Shown here piece after piece: positions 19,765-29,641 of a stretch of 33,624 nucleotides of DNA. This DNA comes from a virus. Position numbers and translations under genes: made by a program. Under the pieces are notes generated by a model that ran no database searches, was not told where the DNA came from, and saw only the letters and a list, made by a program, of their open reading frames with translations. The DNA is taken from IMG/VR virus record IMGVR_UViG_3300025120_000260, positions 1 through 33,624 of that record. One strand, given 5' to 3'. Positions within the stretch are counted from its first letter, which is position 1. Every line of letters starts with the position of its first letter.

Positions 19765-21344
19765 AAAATTTAAATAAAAATACATTAAAAATATTTGGTC
19801 CACCAGGGACGGGTAAAACTAAAACTCTTCTTGATATTATAGAACGGGAGCTGCAAGATAATTGTACACCTGAAGATGTTGGATTTTTTACATTCACTCG
19901 CAAAGCCAGACTCGAAGCGATAACTAGGGTAACAAAACTTTTGAAAGTCGATGCGAAAAAATTTGAATACTTTAAAACTTTGCATAGCATTGCTTGGAAG
20001 ATAGGAGGCTTTCAACCACAGAATAAAATGAAACCAAAAAATTGGTATGAGTTTGCCGAATTATGTAGATCGCAAAAGATAACAATGGATATAAATATGC
20101 GCGGTGATTTAGATGTAGATGAGATGGGTCGAAGTATAAGTGATAATCCTTACATACGATTAGTTGATTTAGCACGACAAAGAATGCAAGATTTAAAAAC
20201 ATTTCATAAAGTATCACGATCATTAGATGGTGGATATCTTACTTTGCAATTTATTGCAGACACATTGAAAAAATACAAAGATAGAAATCAGGTGTTTGAC
20301 TTTACAGATAGTATTGAAAAAATTGTTTATGAAGATGTACATATTCCAAAATTAAAAGTTGTCATTGTTGATGAAGCACAAGATCTCACACGTTTACAAT
20401 GGGCAATGATTTTAAAATTTATTAATCAAGCGGAGAGAGTTTACATTGCTGGTGATGATGATCAAGAGATATTTGATTGGGCGGGAGCAGAATCCTTGTT
20501 TTTCAAGAACTTAGAAGGTGAATCTAAAGTGCTTAATAAGTCATATAGGGTACCAAAATTGATAGCAGACAAGTCAAAAAAACTTATTGAACGTATACCT
20601 ACAGATCTTAGAGAACAAAAACAATGGGAAGCGGTCCACGAAGGTGGTAGTATACATTACTTGGATAACGAAAAATTTATTAATTATAGATTAGGCGGAT
20701 CTTATTATTTTTTAGCTACATGTGGTTACATGTTAGATAATGTAGTTAGAACATTACGACAGCATGGAATGTTTTATAAAAAATTTAAAACGCTTTCAAT
20801 TAAAGAAGAAGTTATTTACGCAATCAACACTTGGAAAAAATTACAAGAAGGCGGAGATGTGTACGCGGATAGCATTAAAAATTTATTTAATTTTATGTCA
20901 ACAAGAAATAAAAATAAACCTAGAGGTCTTTTAAAAACAGGTGCAAAACAATTTAAAAATTTAGACATGGATAAAAAGTATAATCTTTTTAACATAGAAG
21001 AACTTGGCCTGTTAGATCCAACATATACTACTGAGTGGCCTTGGCATGAAGCATTGGATACAGTTAATGCTGGTGATAGAACTTATATTGAAAAAGTTAT
21101 GGAACGTAATATTAATATAAACTCAGAACCACAAATTACCGTCAATACAATTTACGGCGTGAAAGGAGGAGAAGCTGATAACGTTATTTTATTTTCAAAC
21201 ATATCTCCAAGTGCCCAAGCTGCACTGAGAGAAAACATTAATGACTTGCGAAAAGTTTTTTATACAGGAATGACTAGAGCAAGAAAAAATTTATTTATTA
21301 CTCGGAATGATCGCGGGTATGTTTTTAAGGAACTTTACGCATGA
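19758..21344 (+). CDS. UvrD/Rep-type superfamily 1 DNA helicase
   Basis: 528 aa. Motif I GPPGTGKT (14-21), motif Ia FFTFTRKA, motif II VDEAQD (204-209), motif III AGDDDQEIFDWAGA, motif IV YRVP, motif V TIYGVKGGEADNVILFSN, motif VI VFYTGMTRARKNLFI. The set is complete, so it should be an ATP-driven 3'-5' translocase. It is shorter than cellular UvrD, with reduced 1B/2B insertions, as is usual for phage forms. It starts seven bases inside the methyltransferase end (site AGAGGAACA) and overlaps the DNA polymerase by four bases (ATGA), so it is co-expressed with replication genes and probably unwinds the fork or repair intermediates. Confidence 0.93.
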   Translation: MLKNLNKNTLKIFGPPGTGKTKTLLDIIERELQDNCTPEDVGFFTFTRKARLEAITRVTKLLKVDAKKFEYFKTLHSIAWKIGGFQPQNKMKPKNWYEFAELCRSQKITMDINMRGDLDVDEMGRSISDNPYIRLVDLARQRMQDLKTFHKVSRSLDGGYLTLQFIADTLKKYKDRNQVFDFTDSIEKIVYEDVHIPKLKVVIVDEAQDLTRLQWAMILKFINQAERVYIAGDDDQEIFDWAGAESLFFKNLEGESKVLNKSYRVPKLIADKSKKLIERIPTDLREQKQWEAVHEGGSIHYLDNEKFINYRLGGSYYFLATCGYMLDNVVRTLRQHGMFYKKFKTLSIKEEVIYAINTWKKLQEGGDVYADSIKNLFNFMSTRNKNKPRGLLKTGAKQFKNLDMDKKYNLFNIEELGLLDPTYTTEWPWHEALDTVNAGDRTYIEKVMERNININSEPQITVNTIYGVKGGEADNVILFSNISPSAQAALRENINDLRKVFYTGMTRARKNLFITRNDRGYVFKELYA

Positions 21345-23212
21345 AATTTGTAAAACAACATGAATGGCTTATGCCTGAAAATATACCCGATGCAGTTTTT
21401 GAATCAGATATTGTATCAATAGATTTAGAAACAAAAGATCCCAACCTTAAAAAATTAGGCGCTGGTTGGTCAAGAAATGATGGCAACACTATTGGCGTTG
21501 CAATTGCTGTTGATGGTTGGAAAGGTTACTTTCCTACTAATCACGAAGTAGGTCCAAACTTTGATGAGAAAGTTTTAAAAAGAATTCTTAAAAAACTATT
21601 AGCAAATGACTCTACAAAAGTATTTCATAATGCATCTTATGATCTTGGTTGGCTACAACATATGGGGCTCACGGTCCACGGAGAAATAAGAGACACAATG
21701 GTTATGGGAGCATTGGTCGATGAAAATAGACTCAGTTACTCGTTAAATAATCTATCTAAAGATTACTTGGATGATAAAAAATCTGAGTCGGGGTTATACA
21801 AAGCTGCTGAAGAGTTCAATGCAGATGCTAAAGCAGAAATGTATAAATTACCAGCTATGGAGGTAGGTCCTTACGCAGAACAAGATACAGTATTAACACT
21901 AAAACTTTATCATAAATTTTCAGCTTTAATTGAGCAAGAAGAGATGGACGAAGTTTATAAATTAGAAATGAAGTTACTACCAATAATTTTTAAAATGATA
22001 TCAAAAGGAGTTAGAATTGATTTGGAACAAGCTGAGAAGTCAGAAAAAGATTTATTACGAAGAGAGAAAAAGATACTTGATTACATCATTAAAGACACAG
22101 GCGTTGCAATTGATCCTTTCAATGCGCGTGCTATTGGTCGAGCTTTTGATGCGAAGAAAATTCCATATGAACGCACTGAGAAGTCTGGTCAGCCTAAATT
22201 TGATAAAGACTTTCTTTCAAATCATAGTTCTGATCTTGCAAAAAAAGTTGTTCAATTACGTGAAATTAACAAAGCGAGAACCACATTTATAGAAACTATT
22301 AAAAAACATTCTTATAAAGGTAGAATACATGCAAGCATAAATCAGTTGCGTAATGATATGGGAGGCACTGTTTCAGGTAGAATATCTATGCGTAATCCTA
22401 ATTTACAACAAATGCCAGCACGTAACCCAGAAGTATCAAATTTAATTAGATCTTTATTTCTTCCTGAAGAGGGAGAGAAGTGGGGTGCGTTTGACTATTC
22501 ACAGCAAGAACCAAGAATAATGACACACTTTGCATCAAGTGTAAAAGTAGATGGTAAAAATTTATATGGTGTTATGGATGTTGTTAAAGCTTATCAAGAT
22601 CCTAAAACAGACTTTCACCAACAGATCGCTGACATGGCTGAGATAGATCGTAAAACAGCAAAAACAATTAACCTTGGCTTGTCTTATGGTATGGGAATTA
22701 AAAAGTTATCTGGTGAACTAAGCATGGAACTTAGCGATGCAAAACAATTATTTAATAAGTATCATTCAAGAGTACCTTTTGTAAAACAATTGATTGATAT
22801 TGCTACTAACAGAGCAGAAAAATATGGGTTTATCCGCACGATAATGGGAAGAAAATGCCGATTCAATTTATATGTTCCCACTGAATGGGGTGTTTTCAAG
22901 CCACTACCGAGGGAGGCAGCAGAACTAGAATATGGTACTGGCTTCAATCAAATAAAACGCGCGGGTACTTTTCGGGCGCTTAACAGATTAATTCAAGGTT
23001 CAGCAGCAGATCAAACAAAAAAATCAATGGTAGATCTAGCCTCTGAAGGTTTATTACCTCTTATTCAAATTCATGATGAGCTTGATTTTTCTGTTGGCTC
23101 CGAAAAAGATCAAAAGAAAATTATTGAGATAATGGAAAACTCTGTAAATTTAAAAGTACCAAGTAAAGTTGATGTTGCTCTTGGTGATAATTGGGGAGAA
23201 GCTAATGATTAA
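21341..23212 (+). CDS. Family A DNA polymerase with 3'-5' exonuclease domain
   Basis: 623 aa, about the size of phage T7-like polymerases. Exonuclease: ExoI SIDLETKDP (26-34), ExoII NASYDLGWLQ, ExoIII YAEQDTVLTLKLY. Polymerase: motif A FDYSQQEPR with Asp385, motif B RKTAKTINLGLSYG starting at Arg437, and motif C IQIHDELDFS with Asp579. No 5'-nuclease domain. In motif B the position discussed for nucleotide discrimination (E. coli Phe762) is Leu here (INLGLSYG), a feature often linked with virulent phages and slower, higher-fidelity synthesis. It is translationally coupled to the UvrD-like helicase. Confidence 0.95.
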   Translation: MKFVKQHEWLMPENIPDAVFESDIVSIDLETKDPNLKKLGAGWSRNDGNTIGVAIAVDGWKGYFPTNHEVGPNFDEKVLKRILKKLLANDSTKVFHNASYDLGWLQHMGLTVHGEIRDTMVMGALVDENRLSYSLNNLSKDYLDDKKSESGLYKAAEEFNADAKAEMYKLPAMEVGPYAEQDTVLTLKLYHKFSALIEQEEMDEVYKLEMKLLPIIFKMISKGVRIDLEQAEKSEKDLLRREKKILDYIIKDTGVAIDPFNARAIGRAFDAKKIPYERTEKSGQPKFDKDFLSNHSSDLAKKVVQLREINKARTTFIETIKKHSYKGRIHASINQLRNDMGGTVSGRISMRNPNLQQMPARNPEVSNLIRSLFLPEEGEKWGAFDYSQQEPRIMTHFASSVKVDGKNLYGVMDVVKAYQDPKTDFHQQIADMAEIDRKTAKTINLGLSYGMGIKKLSGELSMELSDAKQLFNKYHSRVPFVKQLIDIATNRAEKYGFIRTIMGRKCRFNLYVPTEWGVFKPLPREAAELEYGTGFNQIKRAGTFRALNRLIQGSAADQTKKSMVDLASEGLLPLIQIHDELDFSVGSEKDQKKIIEIMENSVNLKVPSKVDVALGDNWGEAND

Positions 23213-23678
23213 AAATCAAAGAATGGCAAGGTATCGGAACACGGACAAAGGTCGTGTGGCTCATAATAAAGGTCAAATAAAATACATAGAAAATTTAAAG
23301 AAAACAATTTCAGGACGAATTAAAATTAGGTATGGTAAAATACAATCTTTATGGGGAAGAACCGTAGCAGATTGGTGGATAGATCAAAGGTGTCAATGTA
23401 AAATATGTAATAAACAATTTTATGAAAAAGCTCCAATTAGAGCCAAAAAAAATGCCCCTGATTGGGATAGAGAAATGGTTATAGATCACGATCATAGGTA
23501 TTCAAAGAAAGATTTTAAGAATAACTCTAATCTTTTACCCAGGGGAATGCTTTGTAATAAATGTAATCTTCTTTTAGGTATAGCAAAAGATGATATTCAA
23601 CGGCTTCAATCTTGTATAGACTATCTTAATGATAAAAACATTCGTACTAGTAATAAGCTTGTGGGGATACAACGGTAA
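23205..23678 (+). CDS. Endonuclease VII-like HNH nuclease
   Basis: 157 aa from the ATG at 23205, which has the site GGGAG and overlaps the polymerase stop by eight bases; an earlier in-frame ATG at 23169 lies within the polymerase and would add hydrophobic residues. Zinc ligands C65/C68 (CKIC) and C117/C120 (CNKC) frame the catalytic MVIDHDHRY (92-99), the recombination endonuclease VII arrangement. The family cleaves branched DNA such as Holliday junctions, needed to debranch DNA before packaging. The N-terminus is basic. This is the second junction-type nuclease in the window besides VRR-NUC. Confidence 0.9.
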   Translation: MIKNQRMARYRNTDKGRVAHNKGQIKYIENLKKTISGRIKIRYGKIQSLWGRTVADWWIDQRCQCKICNKQFYEKAPIRAKKNAPDWDREMVIDHDHRYSKKDFKNNSNLLPRGMLCNKCNLLLGIAKDDIQRLQSCIDYLNDKNIRTSNKLVGIQR

Positions 23679-23832
23679 CACTTGGGTATACACGGGCAAT
23701 CAAATGGCGCTTAAAGAATCAATGCCTAAAGAACAATGTGAAATGATTGCATCTAATTGGCAAAAGTTTGAGATGAATAAGTATTTTCGTTTTTCTATAG
23801 AATGTATTGAAGATATTAGAAAAAATATTTAA
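23629..23832 (+). CDS. Small protein with a hydrophobic start, possibly exported (67 aa)
   Basis: 67 aa, last gene of the replication block, overlapping the endonuclease gene by 50 bases. It begins MIKTFVLVISLWGYNGNTWV, a short hydrophobic stretch like a weak signal or membrane anchor, followed by a small domain with two cysteines (EQCEM and IECIED) that could form a disulphide outside the cytoplasm. I associate this pattern (MIKTFVLxISLWG...W.YxGNQM...EQC) with a widespread small phage family of unknown function. Its stop overlaps the stop of the opposite-strand gene. Confidence 0.65.
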   Translation: MIKTFVLVISLWGYNGNTWVYTGNQMALKESMPKEQCEMIASNWQKFEMNKYFRFSIECIEDIRKNI

Positions 23833-24056
23833 TTTTCTGTATCACTTACATCTATATAAACTAAATCATCTATTTTTTTATTAATTTGAACAACAGTAGC
23901 TTCAATAACAGATAGCCTTGCATCAATACGAAGCATATCTAAATCTTTAATTTTACTTTCATTAGCCATAACCCTCGTTACCAACATTCCATAACTATAA
24001 ATTACAGTCACAGTTGCAATACCTATTGCGGTAATGTTGAAAGGACTAAATTTCAT
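23829..24056 (-). CDS. Small membrane-anchored coiled-coil protein (75 aa)
   Basis: Residues 7-28 (NITAIGIATVTVIYSYGMLVTRV) form one membrane span and residues 33-65 a short coiled coil (SKIKDLDMLRIDARLSVIEATVV). This topology is common among small phage proteins near structural genes. Its start overlaps the 297-aa gene stop by four bases, and its stop overlaps the stop of the convergent gene (TTAA). Possible role: accessory lysis or ejection protein; no direct evidence. Confidence 0.65.
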   Translation of the reverse strand: MKFSPFNITAIGIATVTVIYSYGMLVTRVMANESKIKDLDMLRIDARLSVIEATVVQINKKIDDLVYIDVSDTEN

Positions 24057-24946
24057 TTAATAATTCCTAATTCTCTTAATTTTTGAGCTTGCGGAGTTCC
24101 TGGGTATGCTAATGCGTTTTCAATATCCGCTTGTGTAAATTGTGATGTTTGTAAAGTTCTATTAGGAATTTTAGCTGCTACATCTTCAATACTTGTGACA
24201 CGTTCTTGTTCAGGTAAACCTGTGCCCTTTAAAAAATTTGCTAAAGGAAAATCATACATTTGATTGTAGTCATCAGATGTAACGCCAGTTTGATTAAGTA
24301 AATTAACATCAGATCCTTGATCTAGCGTTTCCTCACCTAAAGCAGTCTCAGCTATATCTGTTGCATTATTTTTCTTAACCCCTAAAAAATCCCTAAATGC
24401 ACTTACACCTTGATCTAAGTCAGGCGTTAAATTTCTAAAATCACTTATCATTTGACCTGCATCTTTTTTAAATTTGCTTGGCAAAGCAGCAAAATCACCC
24501 GCCATGTTACTCAACATAGTATTGTCACCTGGAAAAAGGCCACTAGCAAAATCTTTTGTTTTATTAAATCCTGCACCTATTGATGATATCACATTACCTA
24601 ACATTGTACTTCTTGCAATTTTTTCTGGTGCCGTCATCATAAATTGTGTTAACGGAAAACGGTCCGCGTATGTTTGCATAGCTTCTGGCGTAGATGTTCT
24701 AAAATCTTGCATCATGTCCTGATATACATTCATTCCAGGTCTTTCTTGCGAAGCTTGATTTTTATAAATATCTTTATTATCTATGAGATTTTGTAATCTC
24801 ATTTCATTTGTAACAAGATTATCAGGTATATTAGGTAATTGAGCAGGACTTCTGTCAGGCTCTACTTTATTTGATGTATCCCCAGGATTACTAGGATTAT
24901 AAACGTACCTATCAGGATTTCCTGGTCTCCCAATTATTACAGCCAT
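24053..24946 (-). CDS. Putative internal virion or ejection protein (297 aa)
   Basis: Not recognised by motif. The N-terminal 60 residues are Pro/Asn/Asp-rich and look disordered. The middle has Gly/Met/Phe-containing helices (NVISSIGAGFNKTKDFASGL). The C-terminus has short helices ending LAYPGTPQAQKLRELGIIK. Coupled by one-base overlap to the 886-aa protein before it. As part of the large minus-strand block of low-complexity helical proteins it is most likely a virion protein ejected with the DNA. Confidence 0.6.
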   Translation of the reverse strand: MAVIIGRPGNPDRYVYNPSNPGDTSNKVEPDRSPAQLPNIPDNLVTNEMRLQNLIDNKDIYKNQASQERPGMNVYQDMMQDFRTSTPEAMQTYADRFPLTQFMMTAPEKIARSTMLGNVISSIGAGFNKTKDFASGLFPGDNTMLSNMAGDFAALPSKFKKDAGQMISDFRNLTPDLDQGVSAFRDFLGVKKNNATDIAETALGEETLDQGSDVNLLNQTGVTSDDYNQMYDFPLANFLKGTGLPEQERVTSIEDVAAKIPNRTLQTSQFTQADIENALAYPGTPQAQKLRELGIIK

Positions 24947-27606
24947 TAGATTGACTCCGTTGCTATTGCTCGCATCAATGGATCATCTCCAGCTAATGCA
25001 AGTCTAGATTGTGGGTTTAATTTTTGTGGTGTTTCAATTTCAGCCACGGTCCCCGTATCAGGAGCAATTGCTTCTGCTGGAACTTCAAAACTTGTAGGTT
25101 CAATTGACTGCGGTGCTTCTTTCTGTGTACCAAATATTTGAGGAACGATTAGTCCTTTATCTCGGTATCTCTTATCTAAGTATTGATCAACAGCATCCAT
25201 CGTGCCTAAACTATCTAATTGTTCTTGTGATTGCAAATATAAATCCTTTGCTAACGGATCACTTTCATTTGTCTGTGCTTGTAGTCTGTTAAATTCATTA
25301 TCAAGTTCTCCCGGTAATTCAGGAAATTGTTTATATAAAGTTTCAATAGCCTCTAATGCATATCTATTTGATATTGGTAAAGGTCTTTTTAATCCAGGTT
25401 TTACAAAAATATTTGTAGCAGATTTAGCACTAGCTTCCATTGCTTTTGTTGCTGCATCAAGTGCCATTGGGGATGAAATTAAATAACCCATTTTACGTGA
25501 TGCAATTAAACCAAGTAAAGTCAGTGGTATCGAAGCACCTCCAACTGTAGCTGCACCAGCAATAGGTAAGACAGCAGTTGCAAACGCACCAGCACCTCCT
25601 AGCATTGTTCTTCTTGCTAAGAATTGTGACATGTTTAAATTTTTACCATTAAAGAAAGTATCTGCTGCATTAGCAAATGCTAAAAGTTTTTTCGCATCAG
25701 GTATTTCAATATTCTTACCAGCAATATTTAAAGCTTCTTCTAAAGCAGAACCTTTTACTTCCAAAGATTTACCCATTTGATCTAAACCTAAAAGACGTTT
25801 AAATCTCTTTGCATCAAAAGTTAAGTTGTCAAAATTTTTAAATACATTTAAATCAAAATCTAGAATTCCTGGCTTATCTTGTTTACCTAAAATAAAAGAG
25901 TCTTCAAAAGTTGATAGTAATTTTGCTTTAACTCCTTTTGCAAACATCTCATCTCCCATTAAACGTCTCATTGATTTAACTGCATCAGGACTTTGAAAAT
26001 CTCTAAACACAACATTAAATAATCTGTCTGATTCAATGCTTCCAGGTGCTTTCATTAAAGCTTGAAAAGCAAATTTTGAATCTGCACCCAAAGCTTTTGC
26101 TGCTGGTTGTCCAAACAAAGTTACCATATCAGAGTAAGATTGATCTGCGTCTTTTAGTAAAGTTTTAAGTTGAGGGCCAATGGTAGAACCATCAGCATAC
26201 TTACCAAGTGATTTTTCTAATCCTTTTGATACTTCATATAGAGCATCACGAAGAGCTACATTACCAGTTTGTGCTGTGCCTTTTGCTCCATACTGATATA
26301 TTAAATCATTGACCGCTGTTCTTGTTTCTTTCCACGTCTCACCATTAATCATTTGTTGAGGAGACTGTGCGAGTCTTGATAACTGTTCATACATTGGTGT
26401 TCTTGTTACCGCTGGATTTAAAGCAGAAATTTCATCTATTCTTTTAAGTTGTGCTTTTGCAATATTAATTGTGTCACTAATATCTAAAACAGTTTTATTT
26501 CCAATAGTATTAAAAAAAGTATCATATTTACCTGAAACATTTTGAATAATTTTTTTAGAAATACTATCTCTTACTTTAGATAAGTCATGACCAAGTTCAG
26601 CTAAATTAAAAGATGGACCATTGTAAAAAACACTTTGTGCTGAATCCATAAATCTTTTTTGTGTTTCACCAAATGCTTTTTTTACACCTCCACCAAAGAA
26701 AGGAATTCTACCAAGTGCATTAGGAATTATTCTCATAATTTCAAACTTAGATACATCTGAAATAGAAGGTACTATACCTGTTGCATCTTCTACTTGCCTT
26801 GCATATGCTGTTTCTTGTTTTCCTACACCTAATAATTTTCTACCAATTGGTCTAAGTGCATTAACAGCAGGTCTAAAAAAACCAAATGCTGTGCCAAATG
26901 CTAAATCGATTGTAGCTTCTTTTGCTAAATATTTTTTAAATTCTTCTTGAGAAGGTCTGTCAATACCTTGATTGTATCCTAAAAACTCTCCAATTTCATT
27001 ATATGTGGGAGTGTAAAGCATACCTTTACTATTTAAATTATCCAACATTTTTTCATAACCAACTAACCCAGATAGATATCCTAATGTTCCACCTACAATA
27101 GAACCAGCTACGGCTCCCGCTGGACCACCAAACATTCCTACCCTTGCTCCAGTTACCGCACCTCCTACTGTTCCACCAACACTACCACCTAAACCAAGTA
27201 TAAGTTTTAATGCTGGAAAAGGATTAACCATTGCTGTGTTGTATTGATCTGAAGTAATTTCTTTACCACTTATTAATCTTGGATTCATTTCAGCATCAGT
27301 ATAACCAACTAAACTTTGAAACTGATCAGTAGCTTCCATTATTTCACCTTGTGTTTTACCTTGTGCTAAACCATTTCTAATAATATCCGACATGCTATTT
27401 CTAAAATCATTAAAAGGCATTTTATGTCTGTTAGGATCGTATCGTGTGGTACCAGTTGCACTTTCAGCAGCTTGAGTAAAACCTAAAAATTTTGGTAGCT
27501 TGGAATCTTTTGAAAGAAATGTATCATCACCATCTTGCATTTGAGGAGCAGATTGTTGTTTAACTGCTTGTTCTCTTATTTCTGATAACTCTTGTATAGT
27601 AAGCAT
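24946..27606 (-). CDS. Large internal virion / DNA ejection protein (886 aa)
   Basis: Two glycine-zipper membrane-insertion regions: residues about 131-183 (LILGLGGSVGGTVGGAVTGA, then GGPAGAVAGSIVGGTLGYL) and 668-708 (GAFATAVLPIAGAATVGGAS). Between and around them are long amphipathic helices. A big soluble virion protein with Gly-zipper helices is what is expected of proteins that leave the capsid and build a channel through the host envelope (analogues: T7 gp14-16, P22 gp7/16/20). No lytic transglycosylase motif is evident. The C-terminal ~60 residues are Pro/Glu/Thr-rich and disordered. It is two bases after the 677-aa gene and coupled to the 297-aa gene. Confidence 0.7.
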   Translation of the reverse strand: MLTIQELSEIREQAVKQQSAPQMQDGDDTFLSKDSKLPKFLGFTQAAESATGTTRYDPNRHKMPFNDFRNSMSDIIRNGLAQGKTQGEIMEATDQFQSLVGYTDAEMNPRLISGKEITSDQYNTAMVNPFPALKLILGLGGSVGGTVGGAVTGARVGMFGGPAGAVAGSIVGGTLGYLSGLVGYEKMLDNLNSKGMLYTPTYNEIGEFLGYNQGIDRPSQEEFKKYLAKEATIDLAFGTAFGFFRPAVNALRPIGRKLLGVGKQETAYARQVEDATGIVPSISDVSKFEIMRIIPNALGRIPFFGGGVKKAFGETQKRFMDSAQSVFYNGPSFNLAELGHDLSKVRDSISKKIIQNVSGKYDTFFNTIGNKTVLDISDTINIAKAQLKRIDEISALNPAVTRTPMYEQLSRLAQSPQQMINGETWKETRTAVNDLIYQYGAKGTAQTGNVALRDALYEVSKGLEKSLGKYADGSTIGPQLKTLLKDADQSYSDMVTLFGQPAAKALGADSKFAFQALMKAPGSIESDRLFNVVFRDFQSPDAVKSMRRLMGDEMFAKGVKAKLLSTFEDSFILGKQDKPGILDFDLNVFKNFDNLTFDAKRFKRLLGLDQMGKSLEVKGSALEEALNIAGKNIEIPDAKKLLAFANAADTFFNGKNLNMSQFLARRTMLGGAGAFATAVLPIAGAATVGGASIPLTLLGLIASRKMGYLISSPMALDAATKAMEASAKSATNIFVKPGLKRPLPISNRYALEAIETLYKQFPELPGELDNEFNRLQAQTNESDPLAKDLYLQSQEQLDSLGTMDAVDQYLDKRYRDKGLIVPQIFGTQKEAPQSIEPTSFEVPAEAIAPDTGTVAEIETPQKLNPQSRLALAGDDPLMRAIATESI

Positions 27607-27607
27607 A

Positions 27608-29641
27608 TTAATTCCTTAACTGTTCTAATAATTCAGGATCAACAAATCCATCTAATTTGTCAATCTTTTGATTATTAAAATAATTTGATGTTTGAGCAGA
27701 TGAACTAGCAGAACCTGTATCAGTTTTTAAAGGATTCCAACCACCTCTAAAAGATAAACCATCACTAGCTATTCTAATTTTATGGTCCTCGTACTCTTGT
27801 CCATCTAAAACATATTGTAACTCTTCATTGTATTCTCTTGTAAAATAATCAAGAAATTGTTTGTATCTGTTCATTGTTTTTTCATTGGAGTTTGTAAATC
27901 CACCTAAACGAACAATACTATTTGCTTGTTGAATAACGTCTTTAAGTAGTCTGTTTGATCCTTGCAAATATCTTGCAAAGGCAAATGTTTGCGTTGTTTC
28001 TAAAATTTTAATAATGTCTAGATCGGGATCACCTTTTAAATCTTGTTGAAACTGACCATAATATTGAGCTACTTTAGATGCCTCCGCTTCTTTTTCCTCA
28101 TTACTTAAACCACTTTGATATATCTCTTGAATGATAGCATTTTTTTGATCGTTGGCTACTGACACTAATTGATTATAATCCATGTCAACACCCAATTCGT
28201 TTAAAATTATTTGTTGCTGGTCTAAATTAGATTTACCCGCAATCTTTTCTTTTATTGCTTTAGCTTTATCTCCTTGACCAAAAAATTGAGCAAAAGTATT
28301 TGAGCCCTCATCTAAAATTTCTGAAAGAGTTTTTGAAAATATTCTTACATTATAGGATGGACCATAAACTGCTTGGCCTTGCTGTGCGTATTTATCACCA
28401 ATACCTAAAACAAGTTGTGTGTTGTCTAACCCTTGTTTAAGAAATCGTAAAGTTTCAGTGTGTTTTTGTAAAGCTTTTAAATCTTTACCAACTAAACCAC
28501 TTGTATATACTTGATCTGTTGCGCCAGGAGTTTGTGTAATCGTAAACATTTGTTTACCTACTAACTCTGCTGGTACAGATTGTCCTCCAATTGTTTCAGG
28601 GTATTTAAAATTAGAATAAAAAGTAGCTTCAGCAGGTGTCATGATAGGTTTAAAAAATGAAGTTTGCCCAGATCTATTACCCGCGTCATCATAATCAATT
28701 GCCATAACAGCAGAAGCAAAACGAGGATCTTCTTCAAATCTTTTTTGTGCTGCATCATCTTCTTCTTTTACTAAACTAAAAGCTGTTAAACCAATTTCTT
28801 TTAAATCATTTTGTTTTTGTGCTTTTTGTTGCATAATATACTGTGAGGTAGGAGCTAAGGCTTGAGCCACCGCATCGAGAAATTTGGGTAAAGGTTTTGT
28901 TCTATTTGATCTAGCATTTAGTAAGTCAACACCAAATTTAAATAACAACATATTTTTATCTAATTTTTCATCATAACCAATTGATTCTTTTAACTCTTCT
29001 GTTAAACTTGCCACTCTGTTTTTCTTTTCTTCATCTGTCATCTTACCTTCTTGACCTTTAAGAAATTCAAAACTTCTTTCAGCTTCATCATTTCGTAATT
29101 GATTAAAAGCTGATTTTAATTGTACTTCAGTTCTTACATTTTTGGTTCCTTCATTACCTTTAAATTTACCTGATATAAACTCGTTAAAAGCTTTTTCATC
29201 AACATCAGGAGTATTACTTGCTTCTTCATATTTATTTTTTTGTTTATCTGTTGATAAATCATATTGAGTAGAATCAGTAATTATTGGTGCAAATTGATTT
29301 GCTGTTGAAGCTAATGTAGGGTTTACTATAGAGTCTGGAGTATTGTTACTTACTGTGTCATTACTAGTGTTTGCACCTGGAACTATATTATTGCTTGTAA
29401 GATTTGCAATTCTTCCTTGTAAATTTCTTACTATTTCATCGTGATTGGTGTTTAAACTTAACACACCTGTGTTCATTTGTTTTACTGCATCGTTAAGTTG
29501 ATCTAAAGTAAAAGTTTGATAATTATTTTTTATAAAATCTGCTTTTTCAGCAGGTGTTTCTCGAGTAAAAAAACTGCCTATAGCAGAAATATCACCATAA
29601 AAATCATCTAAAAGACTTGAATTTTGATTTATATCATTCAT
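27608..29641 (-). CDS. Putative internal virion protein (677 aa)
   Basis: Acidic, Gln/Asn-rich and almost wholly helical. Residues 90-135 are Asn/Thr/Ser-rich and disordered. The segment LLFKFGVDLLNARSN followed by FLDAVAQALAPTSQ (about 236-266) resembles a module I associate with phage virion proteins (L..AG/GLN.L.G...P.FL..V...L.P). No enzymatic motif is seen. It overlaps the upstream 336-aa gene by eight bases. Together with its neighbours it forms the ejection-protein block. Confidence 0.6.
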   Translation of the reverse strand: MNDINQNSSLLDDFYGDISAIGSFFTRETPAEKADFIKNNYQTFTLDQLNDAVKQMNTGVLSLNTNHDEIVRNLQGRIANLTSNNIVPGANTSNDTVSNNTPDSIVNPTLASTANQFAPIITDSTQYDLSTDKQKNKYEEASNTPDVDEKAFNEFISGKFKGNEGTKNVRTEVQLKSAFNQLRNDEAERSFEFLKGQEGKMTDEEKKNRVASLTEELKESIGYDEKLDKNMLLFKFGVDLLNARSNRTKPLPKFLDAVAQALAPTSQYIMQQKAQKQNDLKEIGLTAFSLVKEEDDAAQKRFEEDPRFASAVMAIDYDDAGNRSGQTSFFKPIMTPAEATFYSNFKYPETIGGQSVPAELVGKQMFTITQTPGATDQVYTSGLVGKDLKALQKHTETLRFLKQGLDNTQLVLGIGDKYAQQGQAVYGPSYNVRIFSKTLSEILDEGSNTFAQFFGQGDKAKAIKEKIAGKSNLDQQQIILNELGVDMDYNQLVSVANDQKNAIIQEIYQSGLSNEEKEAEASKVAQYYGQFQQDLKGDPDLDIIKILETTQTFAFARYLQGSNRLLKDVIQQANSIVRLGGFTNSNEKTMNRYKQFLDYFTREYNEELQYVLDGQEYEDHKIRIASDGLSFRGGWNPLKTDTGSASSSAQTSNYFNNQKIDKLDGFVDPELLEQLRN

